This document shows positions 37,049 to 46,841 of a stretch of DNA of 64,000 nucleotides, one piece after another (within the stretch, counting starts at the first letter, position 1; each line of letters begins with the position of its first letter). The notes beneath the pieces were generated by a model. That model was not told the DNA's origin and did no database searches. It was given only the letters and a program-made list of their open reading frames with translations. A program made the position numbers and the translations under genes. The stretch is from Sphingobacterium sp. ML3W (GTDB lineage: Bacteria; Bacteroidota; Bacteroidia; Sphingobacteriales; Sphingobacteriaceae): NCBI RefSeq assembly GCF_029542085.1, contig NZ_CP107036.1, positions 2,604,001 through 2,668,000 of the forward strand, given 5' to 3'.

Positions 37049-38046
37049 TGCAGAAGCCCCGCTTTACCGTATAATTTGTCAAAAGCCATTGTCATATCCT
37101 GATCGAGTTGTTCCTTGGTATAACTCGGGAAACACCAATGCCGCACCTGTTTGGCAAAGAGCATAAATTTCACGGTATGTGGATCAAAAGGAAAGGACGG
37201 TGACATCACAAATACCTGTTTATTTTTTACGGCAGGCAGTGCGGCCAATTCTTTCAAATTGTAAACATCAGAACTTTTGGAATTCCACAGAATCATGAGA
37301 TCGGGATTCCACTTGTAGATCGTTTCAGCCCCTACATTTGGTGCTTCCATTTCCAAGGGACAGGCATTTGCCGCCCCCGATAGGCGGATGGCCATATCGA
37401 TGAGGCTACCTCTTCCCGAGGTCGAAAGTACACGTCCTTTTGACCAAGCATAATAGACTTTCTTTTGTGGTTGATCGAGCGGAGCTGCCATCTTTTTGAC
37501 TTCATCTCCGACAAATTTCACAATTTCCTCAGCCCGTGCTTTCTTGTCCAAAAGCGTTCCCATTCCGATCAATTCGTTAAAGATACTGGTTTCATCTTTC
37601 GATGAAAAAGTGAAGACGGGAATACCCAAATTTTCGAGCTGTGTGATATTATCCTGATCGGTATTGAATGTCAGAACAAGATCTGGGTTCAAGCTTACGA
37701 TGCTTTCTACATTATTGGCCTGACCACCAAAAGTTGGTGTAGCGATACTTTTCTGAACGATACGTGGGTCTAATTTCGATAAAAAAGCATAGGTATCCTC
37801 CATTTGATAAACTTGTTCAGGAATGCCGACCAATCGGTCACTGGCCTGTAGCATATAAACCTCATCCACCAGAGAGGGATACAGGACAACAACACGTTGG
37901 GCTGGTCGCTCCAATGTGATTTCCTTGCCGCGGCTATCCATGGCTTTCACACCATTTTTACTTGCATTGGACTGTTGGTTTTGGCAGGCTTGTGAGCATA
38001 CGAGCAAGACCAGTGGCAACAGCAATGTATATATTCTAATTTTCAT
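37045..38046 (-). CDS. Metal-complex ABC importer, substrate-binding lipoprotein
   Basis: A 333-residue class III binding protein (FepB/BtuF type). Residues 1-21 are a lipoprotein signal ending in VCSQAC, so the mature protein is anchored at cysteine 21. Segments such as RVVVLYPSLVDEVYML, SLNPDLVLTFNTDQDNI and NPDLMILWNSKS are typical of the two lobes. It overlaps the ureE-like gene by 11 bases. The ligand is inferred to be nickel or a nickel chelate from the neighbouring genes; iron-siderophore or vitamin B12 remain possible. Confidence 0.9.
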   Translation of the reverse strand: MKIRIYTLLLPLVLLVCSQACQNQQSNASKNGVKAMDSRGKEITLERPAQRVVVLYPSLVDEVYMLQASDRLVGIPEQVYQMEDTYAFLSKLDPRIVQKSIATPTFGGQANNVESIVSLNPDLVLTFNTDQDNITQLENLGIPVFTFSSKDETSIFNELIGMGTLLDKKARAEEIVKFVGDEVKKMAAPLDQPQKKVYYAWSKGRVLSTSGRGSLIDMAIRLSGAANACPLEMEAPNVGAETIYKWNPDLMILWNSKSSDVYNLKELAALPAVKNKQVFVMSPSFPFDPHTVKFMLFAKQVRHWCFPSYTKEQLDQDMTMAFDKLYGKAGLLQ

Positions 38047-38569
38047 GCTTTCTGCTATTCTTTAGCTGCTGGCGAATCCGATTTTCAGACAGCAATATCG
38101 CTTCTTCCAATTGGACAGACGCACCATATTTCGCCGCAATTTGCTCATAGAGTCGACCATCATATGGCAAATGGAGAGACTGGAGCTGATCGACCTGGAA
38201 TATCGGTAGATGTCGGTTACCGACGAAATAACCAAAATCTGCCAGTTGAACCAAATCCGAAGGGTTAAATCTGATCGCCAAGGTTCGCTTAACAGTGACG
38301 ATTGCCTGCAATTCCCCATTGTGGTACAGCGCATCTCCATGATGCCACTCCTGTCCCTGCTCCAATTGCATCAGGATCGTCTTGCCAGACAAGGTATTTC
38401 TGGTCAAGCGGCGTTTATTAATTTCAAACCATTCGAGGTATACCCGATCGACCTGATCAGTGATGGTTTGGTACTGGGGCACAATGGTATCTATCGTTAC
38501 AGGCAATCTATTCATTGTTATATAGGGTATGTCATTCAAACTTTGCGCTGTGATCAAGCATCGTTCCAT
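38036..38569 (-). CDS. UreE-like nickel chaperone paralogue in the nickel-import operon
   Basis: A protein of about 177 residues with UreE architecture: an N-terminal beta domain (RVYLEWFEINKRRLTRNTL, then HGDALYHN) and a C-terminal domain whose nickel-site motif GNRHLPIF matches GNKHLPLF of the operon ureE. The tail is short and nearly free of histidine. The ATG at 38569 has an AAGGTGA sequence upstream; a GTG at 38584 is an alternative. It lies between hypB and the importer binding protein. It probably handles freshly imported nickel; being a second UreE outside the ure operon is unusual. Confidence 0.82.
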   Translation of the reverse strand: MERCLITAQSLNDIPYITMNRLPVTIDTIVPQYQTITDQVDRVYLEWFEINKRRLTRNTLSGKTILMQLEQGQEWHHGDALYHNGELQAIVTVKRTLAIRFNPSDLVQLADFGYFVGNRHLPIFQVDQLQSLHLPYDGRLYEQIAAKYGASVQLEEAILLSENRIRQQLKNSRKHEN

Positions 38570-38597
38570 CTGATCGTTGATCACCTTCGCGCATTTA

Positions 38598-39326
38598 CTA
38601 TTTCGCCGCAGCTACTTTCTGTTGTTCTTTTTTCAGTTGGACTTTCTCTTTTAACCAGTCACACCAGCTATCTAGGCCATCTCCATTCAAGGTACTGATT
38701 GTAATCACTTCCAGGTTTGGATTGACTTCACGGGCATCTTTTGTCACGGCATCTACGGAGAAAGGCACATAAGGTAGCAAGTCTGCTTTTGAAACAAGCA
38801 TCAATTCGCTGGTCAAAAACATACGTGGGTATTTTTTTGGTTTATCATCACCTTCAGTTGTCGCCAATAAAGTAACTCTGTAGTCTTCACCTAGATCGAA
38901 AGCGGAAGGGCAAAGTAAGTTTCCGACATTTTCGATAAATAACAAATCAATACCTTCGATATCGATGTGATCCAGTGCCTGCAGAATCATTTGTGCTTCA
39001 ATATGGCACATACCGCCGGTAACGATCTGCAACGCATTGATGCCAACATCGCGCATACGGATGGCATCACGTTCCGTTTCAGGGTCACCTACTAAGACTG
39101 CAATATTTAGATCTTTTGAAAGACGCTTTCCAGTCTCTTGCATCAATGTTGTTTTACCAGAACCCGGAGAAGAACATACATTAATCACACAAACATCTTT
39201 CAGTCTGTCCCGGATACTTTTGGCGACAAAATCATTTGCTTTTAATAAATGCAGGGTTGTATTTTCACATTGAACCGAACCGACACGGTTACCTAAACTT
39301 TTAGGATTTTGAGTATTGTCTGACAT
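38598..39326 (-). CDS. hypB: Nickel insertion GTPase HypB
   Basis: A 242-residue SIMIBI GTPase with P-loop CSSPGSGKTTLMQETG, LVGDPETERDAIRMRD, the metal-binding Cys-His pair in GGMCHIEAQMI and IENVGNLLCPSAFDLGE. HypB supplies nickel to hydrogenase and, in Helicobacter pylori, is also needed for urease activation. No histidine-rich nickel-storage N terminus is present. It lies 13 bases after hypA and begins a stretch that continues into the ureE-like and importer genes. No hydrogenase genes are in the window. Confidence 0.95.
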   Translation of the reverse strand: MSDNTQNPKSLGNRVGSVQCENTTLHLLKANDFVAKSIRDRLKDVCVINVCSSPGSGKTTLMQETGKRLSKDLNIAVLVGDPETERDAIRMRDVGINALQIVTGGMCHIEAQMILQALDHIDIEGIDLLFIENVGNLLCPSAFDLGEDYRVTLLATTEGDDKPKKYPRMFLTSELMLVSKADLLPYVPFSVDAVTKDAREVNPNLEVITISTLNGDGLDSWCDWLKEKVQLKKEQQKVAAAK

Positions 39327-39339
39327 GATAAATGATTTT

Positions 39340-39684
39340 TTAATCGTGTTTAAAAATTACTTTGGAAATATAGAGTTCATTTCCTTGAACAATTGTACTC
39401 GAAGGCTGCCCACAATCGCAGACAAATCGATGAAAATGAACAGGAAAGTTCTTCTGACAGTGCTCACAATAGGCGATAATATCATTTACCACAACCTCCA
39501 TTTCCATATCCCGGTAATGGGTATTTTCGGTGATAAATGCGTCAAAAGCATTTTGAATCAGCACAGGCTGCACATTGGACAATAGTCCGGCTGTCACCTG
39601 AATTTTCTGGATATCATCCACTCTGGTCTCGTAATGCGAGGTCAAGGTCTCGAAGATATCCTTTACTATACTTAGCTCGTGCAT
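39340..39684 (-). CDS. hypA: Nickel chaperone HypA
   Basis: A 114-residue HypA/HybF protein starting MHELSIV, where His2 and the amino terminus bind nickel. The zinc domain reads CEHC and then CDCG: the second half of the zinc knuckle is CxC instead of the usual CxxC, one residue short, confirmed from the DNA (TGC GAT TGT GGG). HypA partners HypB in nickel delivery to hydrogenase or urease. It is 13 bases upstream of hypB and 89 bases downstream of the small exported-protein gene. Confidence 0.93.
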   Translation of the reverse strand: MHELSIVKDIFETLTSHYETRVDDIQKIQVTAGLLSNVQPVLIQNAFDAFITENTHYRDMEMEVVVNDIIAYCEHCQKNFPVHFHRFVCDCGQPSSTIVQGNELYISKVIFKHD

Positions 39685-39773
39685 GGGTATATTTTAAGAA
39701 ATCAATAAAATAAATTTGGAAAAGAAATACGATTTTTCGTTCAATTTCCGTTAAGCATGAAAGCTCAAAATCG

Positions 39774-40172
39774 CTAAAATGGGATTTTTATTTGCTCAAA
39801 AAGCAGGAACCGTGCTATGGGAATAGGTTCAATATCCAAAATATGCAGATAACGGTAGTCGTTCTGCAATGCTGAAGGCCGTAATTCATACCAAAGCAAA
39901 TCGACGATAACTACCCAGCGGTCTGTTAACCAATCCTGATTGATCTCGACGTCCAATTCGGCGATAGATTGCAGCGATGGATATAAAGGATCTAAATCTG
40001 GATTATCTATTTTTAGCAGGGTGGAACGGGGGAAATCAGCTTTATTTGGTTCAGTTTTTAGGGAAGAAATCTCGCGGTGAAAACTATCACTTTTCGGTAC
40101 AATACTGTTTGCATTTAAACTTTTAAATGAAACAAACAGAACTGTAATTAGAAAAATAAAGTGCTTCCACAT
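39774..40172 (-). CDS. Small exported protein ahead of hypA (unknown)
   Basis: A 132-residue protein with a signal peptide or anchor (FIFLITVLFVSFKSLNA) and no further membrane segment. The body is acidic and rich in aspartate-proline (DNPDLDPLYPSL), and the tail RFLLFEQIKIPF resembles the tail of the small protein ahead of ureA. Both genes share a 14-base upstream sequence. Not recognised. As first gene of the hypAB-importer unit it is probably made whenever nickel uptake is active. Confidence 0.65.
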   Translation of the reverse strand: MWKHFIFLITVLFVSFKSLNANSIVPKSDSFHREISSLKTEPNKADFPRSTLLKIDNPDLDPLYPSLQSIAELDVEINQDWLTDRWVVIVDLLWYELRPSALQNDYRYLHILDIEPIPIARFLLFEQIKIPF

Positions 40173-40250
40173 AGCTGCAAACTAACAAAGTATCAAGTTT
40201 CCCTTTGAAAACAACACAAAGTTACTACCGATCAAACAACAAAAAGTAGC

Positions 40251-40264
40251 ACAAATCTTGAATT
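40251..40264 (-). promoter_or_regulatory. Shared upstream element AATTCAAGATTTGT (copy 2)
   Basis: Identical over 14 bases to 31879-31892 and placed 79 bases ahead of the small exported-protein gene that heads the hypAB operon. It probably marks the common promoter or operator of the two units. Confidence 0.5.
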
Positions 40265-40370
40265 TTATTTCACAAAATAGGAAAATCCCAAAGAAAATTC
40301 CATAATTCTTCATATATTAAATTAAAATTTGGTTAAAGCGAGATTAAAATGATCTTAGAGGCATAAATTG

Positions 40371-41114
40371 ATGATTTTGGCACAAAAAATTAAAACAATT
40401 TTAAGAGATTATAATCATCGTCCATGGCCTATACCAACTAGCCCCTGGCGTTACTATCAGGAATGGCTTGATCTACTTTTTTTACATTTTCAAGTCGATT
40501 ATGATCTACTCCGGCCACTAGTTCCTGTCGAATTGCAAATCGATCAGCACGAAGGTCTATGTTATGTATCTTTGGTTGCTTTCAAAATGAAAAATATCCG
40601 TCCCAGAAATTTGCCTGCATTCCCACCCATCTCGGACTTCTATGAGATCAATGTACGCACCTATATCGATCAGGATGGTAAAAAGGGTGTTTATTTTATC
40701 CATATTGAAGCAAGTAAATTCTTATCCGCATTAGTGGCAAAAAAGTTGTCGGGTCTACCTTACGAAAAGTCCTCCATGCTGAGGAATACACAAGGGTATC
40801 ATAATCTCAATAAAGAAAGGGGCTTTAGGTTGAAAACGATCTTTGAGGTGACCGATGAGATTAAAATAAAATCCAGCCTTGACACCTGGCTTACCGAACG
40901 CTATTGCCTTTACCTGAACCAACGCGATGGAATATATCGTTTCGACATTCACCATCCGGAATGGCCCTTGTTTTCAGTGCAGCTGCAAGAATGCCAGTTG
41001 AACTATAAAGCTGGTGATATTCATCTCCATAACGAAAATATTGCACTTATACACTATTCTCCAGGTGTACAAGTACTTGCTTGGAAGGCCAAAGCAATTC
41101 ATCCGGCCTTTTGA
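40371..41114 (+). CDS. DUF2071 (YqjF-like) family protein
   Basis: A 247-residue protein matching the YqjF/DUF2071 family: HFQVDYDLLRPLVPVELQID near residue 40, YVSLVAFKMKNIRPRNLPAFPP and NVRTYIDQDGKKGVYFIHIEAS. The family has an acetoacetate-decarboxylase-like fold and no established function. Start at ATG 40371; the TTG one codon earlier is ignored. It is divergent from the nickel locus and unlinked in strand or spacing to katG downstream. Confidence 0.85.
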   Translation: MILAQKIKTILRDYNHRPWPIPTSPWRYYQEWLDLLFLHFQVDYDLLRPLVPVELQIDQHEGLCYVSLVAFKMKNIRPRNLPAFPPISDFYEINVRTYIDQDGKKGVYFIHIEASKFLSALVAKKLSGLPYEKSSMLRNTQGYHNLNKERGFRLKTIFEVTDEIKIKSSLDTWLTERYCLYLNQRDGIYRFDIHHPEWPLFSVQLQECQLNYKAGDIHLHNENIALIHYSPGVQVLAWKAKAIHPAF

Positions 41115-41193
41115 TCACATTGAACTCAATAGTCATTTCTTCAATTTACCTTTCCTCTGAGAGAGTAGTTTAGAAAGATATTTATTCCAAACC

Positions 41194-41242
41194 AAAAAAA
41201 GGGTAAAATTCCACTAAAAAGCCTTTTAGCGGAATTGTACCC
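41194..41242 (-). terminator. Intrinsic terminator of katG
   Basis: On the minus strand GGGTACAATTCC pairs with GGAATTTTACCC (one mismatch), with an inner CTAAAA/TTTTTAG extension, followed by a seven-base T run; it begins 95 bases after the katG stop. Confidence 0.8.
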
Positions 41243-41336
41243 CTCCTATGCCCTAGCCTCTAAGAAACAAATGCTTCCATTTTAAGACAGATGTATGAGT
41301 ATGGGCACTAAGTTGAACTATTGCAGCTCAAGCAAA

Positions 41337-43733
<2,397 letters not shown>

Positions 43734-43885
43734 TCAAAATCTATAAATAGAACTAAACATTATAAAAACAAACAGTTACAACGAACACAAGACGCCATCG
43801 ATTCCGACCGTCCGCAACAATTTTAAAAACAAAAAGCACATTTTTTTTATTCTACTATATAGATAGAACTAAGCATCCATTTGTC

Positions 43886-44467
43886 ATGGGGGAATTATCC
43901 ACATACCTGGTCAGTGCATTTATTGGCATTAGTCTGGCTGCGGCAACAGGTTTCCGAATTTTTATGCCTCTATTTTTGCTCAGCCTAGGCTGTCGTCTGG
44001 AATTATTTCAGGTAGGTAATGAATGGGCTTGGGCAGGTTCCAATTTGGTGCTGATTACCACAAGCATCGCGATGGTTATCGAAGTTGCCGCTTACTACAT
44101 ACCCCTTGTTGACAATATTCTGGATACCATTTCCATTCCTTTGGCAACGATTGCGGGAACATTACTATTTGCGGTGCAGTTTACAGATATTTCTCCGTTT
44201 TTCCGCTGGTCAACGGCCATTATCGCCGGCGGCGGAACTGCGGCGACGATCAGTACAGTACTGGCTGGTACAAGAGCCGCTTCTTCCATCGGTACTGCGG
44301 GTCTTGGCAATTTTATCATTTCGACCATGGAGACCATTGGTTCCTCCGTCTTGACCATTCTGGCCATATTCGTTCCTTTTATGGCTATTTTGGTTGTTTT
44401 CGCCTTATTCTATTTCTTCGGGAAGTTTGGAAAAAAACAATTGCAAAAGAAGCTCAAAAAAACATAA
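43886..44467 (+). CDS. DUF4126 family membrane protein
   Basis: A 193-residue protein with four or five hydrophobic helices and small-residue-rich segments (FIGISLAAATGFRIFMPL, AIIAGGGTAATISTV, AGTRAASSIGTAGLGN). It matches the DUF4126 family of unknown function. The lysine-rich cytoplasmic tail (FGKKQLQKKLKKT) ends the protein. Divergent from katG, followed by a bidirectional terminator. Confidence 0.83.
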   Translation: MGELSTYLVSAFIGISLAAATGFRIFMPLFLLSLGCRLELFQVGNEWAWAGSNLVLITTSIAMVIEVAAYYIPLVDNILDTISIPLATIAGTLLFAVQFTDISPFFRWSTAIIAGGGTAATISTVLAGTRAASSIGTAGLGNFIISTMETIGSSVLTILAIFVPFMAILVVFALFYFFGKFGKKQLQKKLKKT

Positions 44468-44551
44468 AAAAGGAAAGTGTCCAAAAATAAAAGCTCCCTT
44501 AGCATTGAGTATTCGAAAAGAGATTATGGGGAGGGTGCGAACTAAATAACA

Positions 44552-44589
44552 AAAAAAGGGGCAGTCCACGATGTAGACACCCCTTTTTT
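44552..44589. terminator. Bidirectional intrinsic terminator
   Basis: AAAAAAGGGG and CCCCTTTTTT form perfect 10-base arms with an inner GTC/GAC pairing. It lies between the convergent DUF4126 and Hsp20 genes. Confidence 0.8.
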
Positions 44590-44623
44590 CTATGAGCTAT
44601 AAAAGCGTTACAATCCGTCAAAC

Positions 44624-45076
44624 CTAGTCTATGATAACTTCTTGTGGCCTTTTTACCTTGTCAAGATCCTTAGGAAGAATGACCGTTAGTACACCGTCTT
44701 CAAAACTGGCATGTACGTTATCTGTAAGCACTTGTTCATTTAATTGAAATTCACGATCAAATGCAGTACCCAAATGCTCCTTATAGATATAAGCTGCTTC
44801 ATCGTTGCTATTTTCTGTACAGGAAATCGTTAAAATCCCTTCATTTATACTGACCTGGAACTGTTCTTTCTTCCGGCCAGCAGCAAATACCTGCACTTCG
44901 TAGAACTCAGAATTTTCGGAAATATTTACGGGAACAAATTGCTGTCCTTCTCCGCGCTGCCTTGCTTCGCCTTCAAAAAAATGTTGTTGAAATTTTTCAA
45001 AACGGTCTTTGAAATGTTGACCGCAAAATCTATTTTGATTTGAATATCCGCTGGAATAATGATCTCTTTTAAACAT
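44624..45076 (-). CDS. Hsp20 / alpha-crystallin small heat-shock protein
   Basis: A 150-residue small heat-shock protein: N-terminal arm rich in Phe, Gln and Arg (residues 1-45), alpha-crystallin domain from PVNISENSEFYEVQVFAAG to GVLTVILPK, and a short C-terminal tail with RPQEVIID. These proteins hold unfolding clients in an ATP-independent way. It lies just after two small membrane-protein genes and an ECF sigma gene, with terminators between, so cotranscription is unlikely. No heat-shock operator was found. Confidence 0.9.
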   Translation of the reverse strand: MFKRDHYSSGYSNQNRFCGQHFKDRFEKFQQHFFEGEARQRGEGQQFVPVNISENSEFYEVQVFAAGRKKEQFQVSINEGILTISCTENSNDEAAYIYKEHLGTAFDREFQLNEQVLTDNVHASFEDGVLTVILPKDLDKVKRPQEVIID

Positions 45077-45183
45077 GTCTTTATTTTTTTAGTAATGAAT
45101 ATTGTGTATTGCGCAATGAGCAGTCCAAGGGACTTCATTATTGCCGCTATTTATGTTATTTGGTTTTCTACCAAGTCCTGATA

Positions 45184-45477
45184 TTAATATACCGGAACAA
45201 TTGTCGCATTCTTAACCCGTTGTTGTTTGTATAAAGGAACGATTGCACTATTCGTCCTCGACGCACTGTACATTCCGGGGTGGATCGGAGCCTTGTCCAT
45301 TTTAAATGAACGCATTTCTCTCCTGCGCATTTTGGCCATTGCAAAGCTTCCTATTCCGAATAAAATCGTTGCAACCAACAACAGCTTAAAGATCGCTCCC
45401 ATAATCAAGCTGGCTAAACCCACTATTACCGTCAATGCAATCAAGCGGGGTAATATAAATCGAATTTTATTTTTCAT
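45184..45477 (-). CDS. Small membrane protein of unknown function
   Basis: A 97-residue protein with one long hydrophobic region (about 10-45, LIALTVIVGLASLIMGAIFK and LLVATILFGIGSFAMA) that can form two helices, then a basic segment KMRRREMRSF and a repeated C-terminal pattern (AIVPLYKQQ and ATIVPVY). Not recognised. It lies between the Hsp20 gene and the terminator of the sigma-factor unit. Confidence 0.6.
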   Translation of the reverse strand: MKNKIRFILPRLIALTVIVGLASLIMGAIFKLLLVATILFGIGSFAMAKMRRREMRSFKMDKAPIHPGMYSASRTNSAIVPLYKQQRVKNATIVPVY

Positions 45478-45661
45478 TTTTTCTTTAATTTAATTGTTCT
45501 TTAAACCCAAAATCTGTCAATCCACTTATTGGTAATCCTATTCGTTATCCGATATACTTCTTTCGTTGTCAATTTCTCAACCCGTATCATTGTTTTATAT
45601 CGCTAGTAACAGATCATCGCGTCCTGTCATTACCTTTACAGTGTTTCTTCAGCTCTTGGCA

Positions 45662-45694
45662 TAAAAAAAGGCGCCTTTATAGAAGAAGACGCCT
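45662..45694 (-). terminator. Intrinsic terminator of the sigma-factor unit
   Basis: On the minus strand AGGCG pairs with CGCCT, with an inner CTT/AAG pairing, followed by a run of T. It begins 38 bases after the stop of the small membrane protein gene. Confidence 0.7.
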
Positions 45695-45731
45695 GTATCA
45701 GGTTTTTACTTTAAAAAATTTACTTTTTTTT

Positions 45732-46070
45732 TCAGAATCCACATCGTCCGTTGAAACGACGTTTCCATTCCTCACGCAAGCGCTCCCTTTCCTCTTCTGA
45801 AAGATCTTCATGGCGGCCCATATCAGGGGGGAAATTTTTACGGAACCCGCCCCTTCCCGGCTTACCAAATCCACGTCCAAATAGAATCCGTGATAGTACA
45901 AACAGGCCAAACGCCTGCCAATACGTGATTGCCTTCAAATTGAAAATATCACACATCAATGTATTCCACAGATATTGCAACAAGGCTACCAGCAAGAAAA
46001 CTCCAATGATAATGGCAACAAACACAAAAGCAAATTTACCTTTTCCTTGTCTTCTCATTCTTCTATTCAT
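45732..46070 (-). CDS. Small membrane protein cotranscribed with an ECF sigma factor
   Basis: A 112-residue protein: basic N terminus (MNRRMRRQGKGK), one strong transmembrane helix (about 13-33), a second weaker hydrophobic stretch (about 46-62) and a charged C-terminal helix (LSEEERERLREEWKRRF). It starts 10 bases after the sigma-factor gene. Not recognised by name. Its size, membrane helix and position make a non-classical anti-sigma factor a reasonable guess, but there is no zinc-binding anti-sigma motif. Confidence 0.7.
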   Translation of the reverse strand: MNRRMRRQGKGKFAFVFVAIIIGVFLLVALLQYLWNTLMCDIFNLKAITYWQAFGLFVLSRILFGRGFGKPGRGGFRKNFPPDMGRHEDLSEEERERLREEWKRRFNGRCGF

Positions 46071-46080
46071 AGCTTTATTT

Positions 46081-46662
46081 TTAAAATTTTAATTCTTCAT
46101 ACAAGTTCCGCAAACGTAAACGCAGATGTTTTACAGCATAGCCCTTTCTACTTATTATCGTTTTCAGATTTTCATTTTCCATGTCGGCAATCTCCTGCAA
46201 GGTTTTATCTTCAATTTCATTAAGCATAAAAACCCGACGTTGTTTTTCGGGCAATTCTTCGAGGGCTTTCATCAATTCATCCCAAAAAATATCTTTGAAT
46301 AATTTAAGTTCAGGGTTGTTCGAATCATCGGCCAGCAGAAACTGACGTATCGGAAAGGCCGTATCCACTTCCTCTCCATCCCCCATTAAATCATCAAGTG
46401 ACTCATCTTTCTTCTTTCGATAACTATCTGTAATCTTGTTTCGCGTTACAGCGTACAACCATGCCCCAGCATTTTCCAGTTCGTCCATATTGGTCAAACG
46501 ACTGAATTGATACCAGACCTCCTGCAAGATATCCTCGGCATCTTCCGTTTTTTTGACCTTTCCTTTTACAAAACGCAGCAATTGACTTCCATAAGTCTTG
46601 ACGATGTCTGTAAATGATCTGGAGTTTTTTTCTGCCATATGATTTTGGTATGCAATGTCCAT
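46081..46662 (-). CDS. ECF-type RNA polymerase sigma factor
   Basis: A 193-residue sigma-70 family protein with region 2 (LLRFVKGKVKKTEDAEDILQ, then QEVWYQFSRL) and region 4 (LEELPEKQRRVFMLNEIEDK followed by TLQEIADMENENLKTIISR). The linker between them is acidic. ECF sigma factors switch on a stress or envelope regulon. The gene is followed at 10 bases by a small membrane protein that may control it. An ATG at 46638 is an alternative start. Confidence 0.92.
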   Translation of the reverse strand: MDIAYQNHMAEKNSRSFTDIVKTYGSQLLRFVKGKVKKTEDAEDILQEVWYQFSRLTNMDELENAGAWLYAVTRNKITDSYRKKKDESLDDLMGDGEEVDTAFPIRQFLLADDSNNPELKLFKDIFWDELMKALEELPEKQRRVFMLNEIEDKTLQEIADMENENLKTIISRKGYAVKHLRLRLRNLYEELKF

Positions 46663-46841
46663 AATTACATAGACGAACCAACAAAGCTTTTACTCTAAAT
46701 TATTTTCAGCTGTGATGGAACTATCAGATTTATTCATCGTCTGTATTTTTTAAGCGACATTCATGAGCTCAATCGTTCGATTCATCCAGTGTAAAGAAAT
46801 CACGATGGTTACATAAACATACAGGTTGTTGTTTAATCGGA

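Noticed and set aside
38598..39684. hypA and hypB as evidence for a hydrogenase cluster
   Set aside because: No hydrogenase structural gene or other hyp gene lies nearby, and all neighbours concern nickel import or urease.
44095..44367. Minus-strand frame inside DUF4126
   Set aside because: It is an antisense shadow of a GC-rich, low-complexity coding segment.
45227..45493. Plus-strand reading frame opposite the small membrane-protein gene
   Set aside because: It mirrors the 45184-45477 gene and has no ribosome-binding site or recognisable domain; the minus-strand frame has a plausible membrane-protein pattern.
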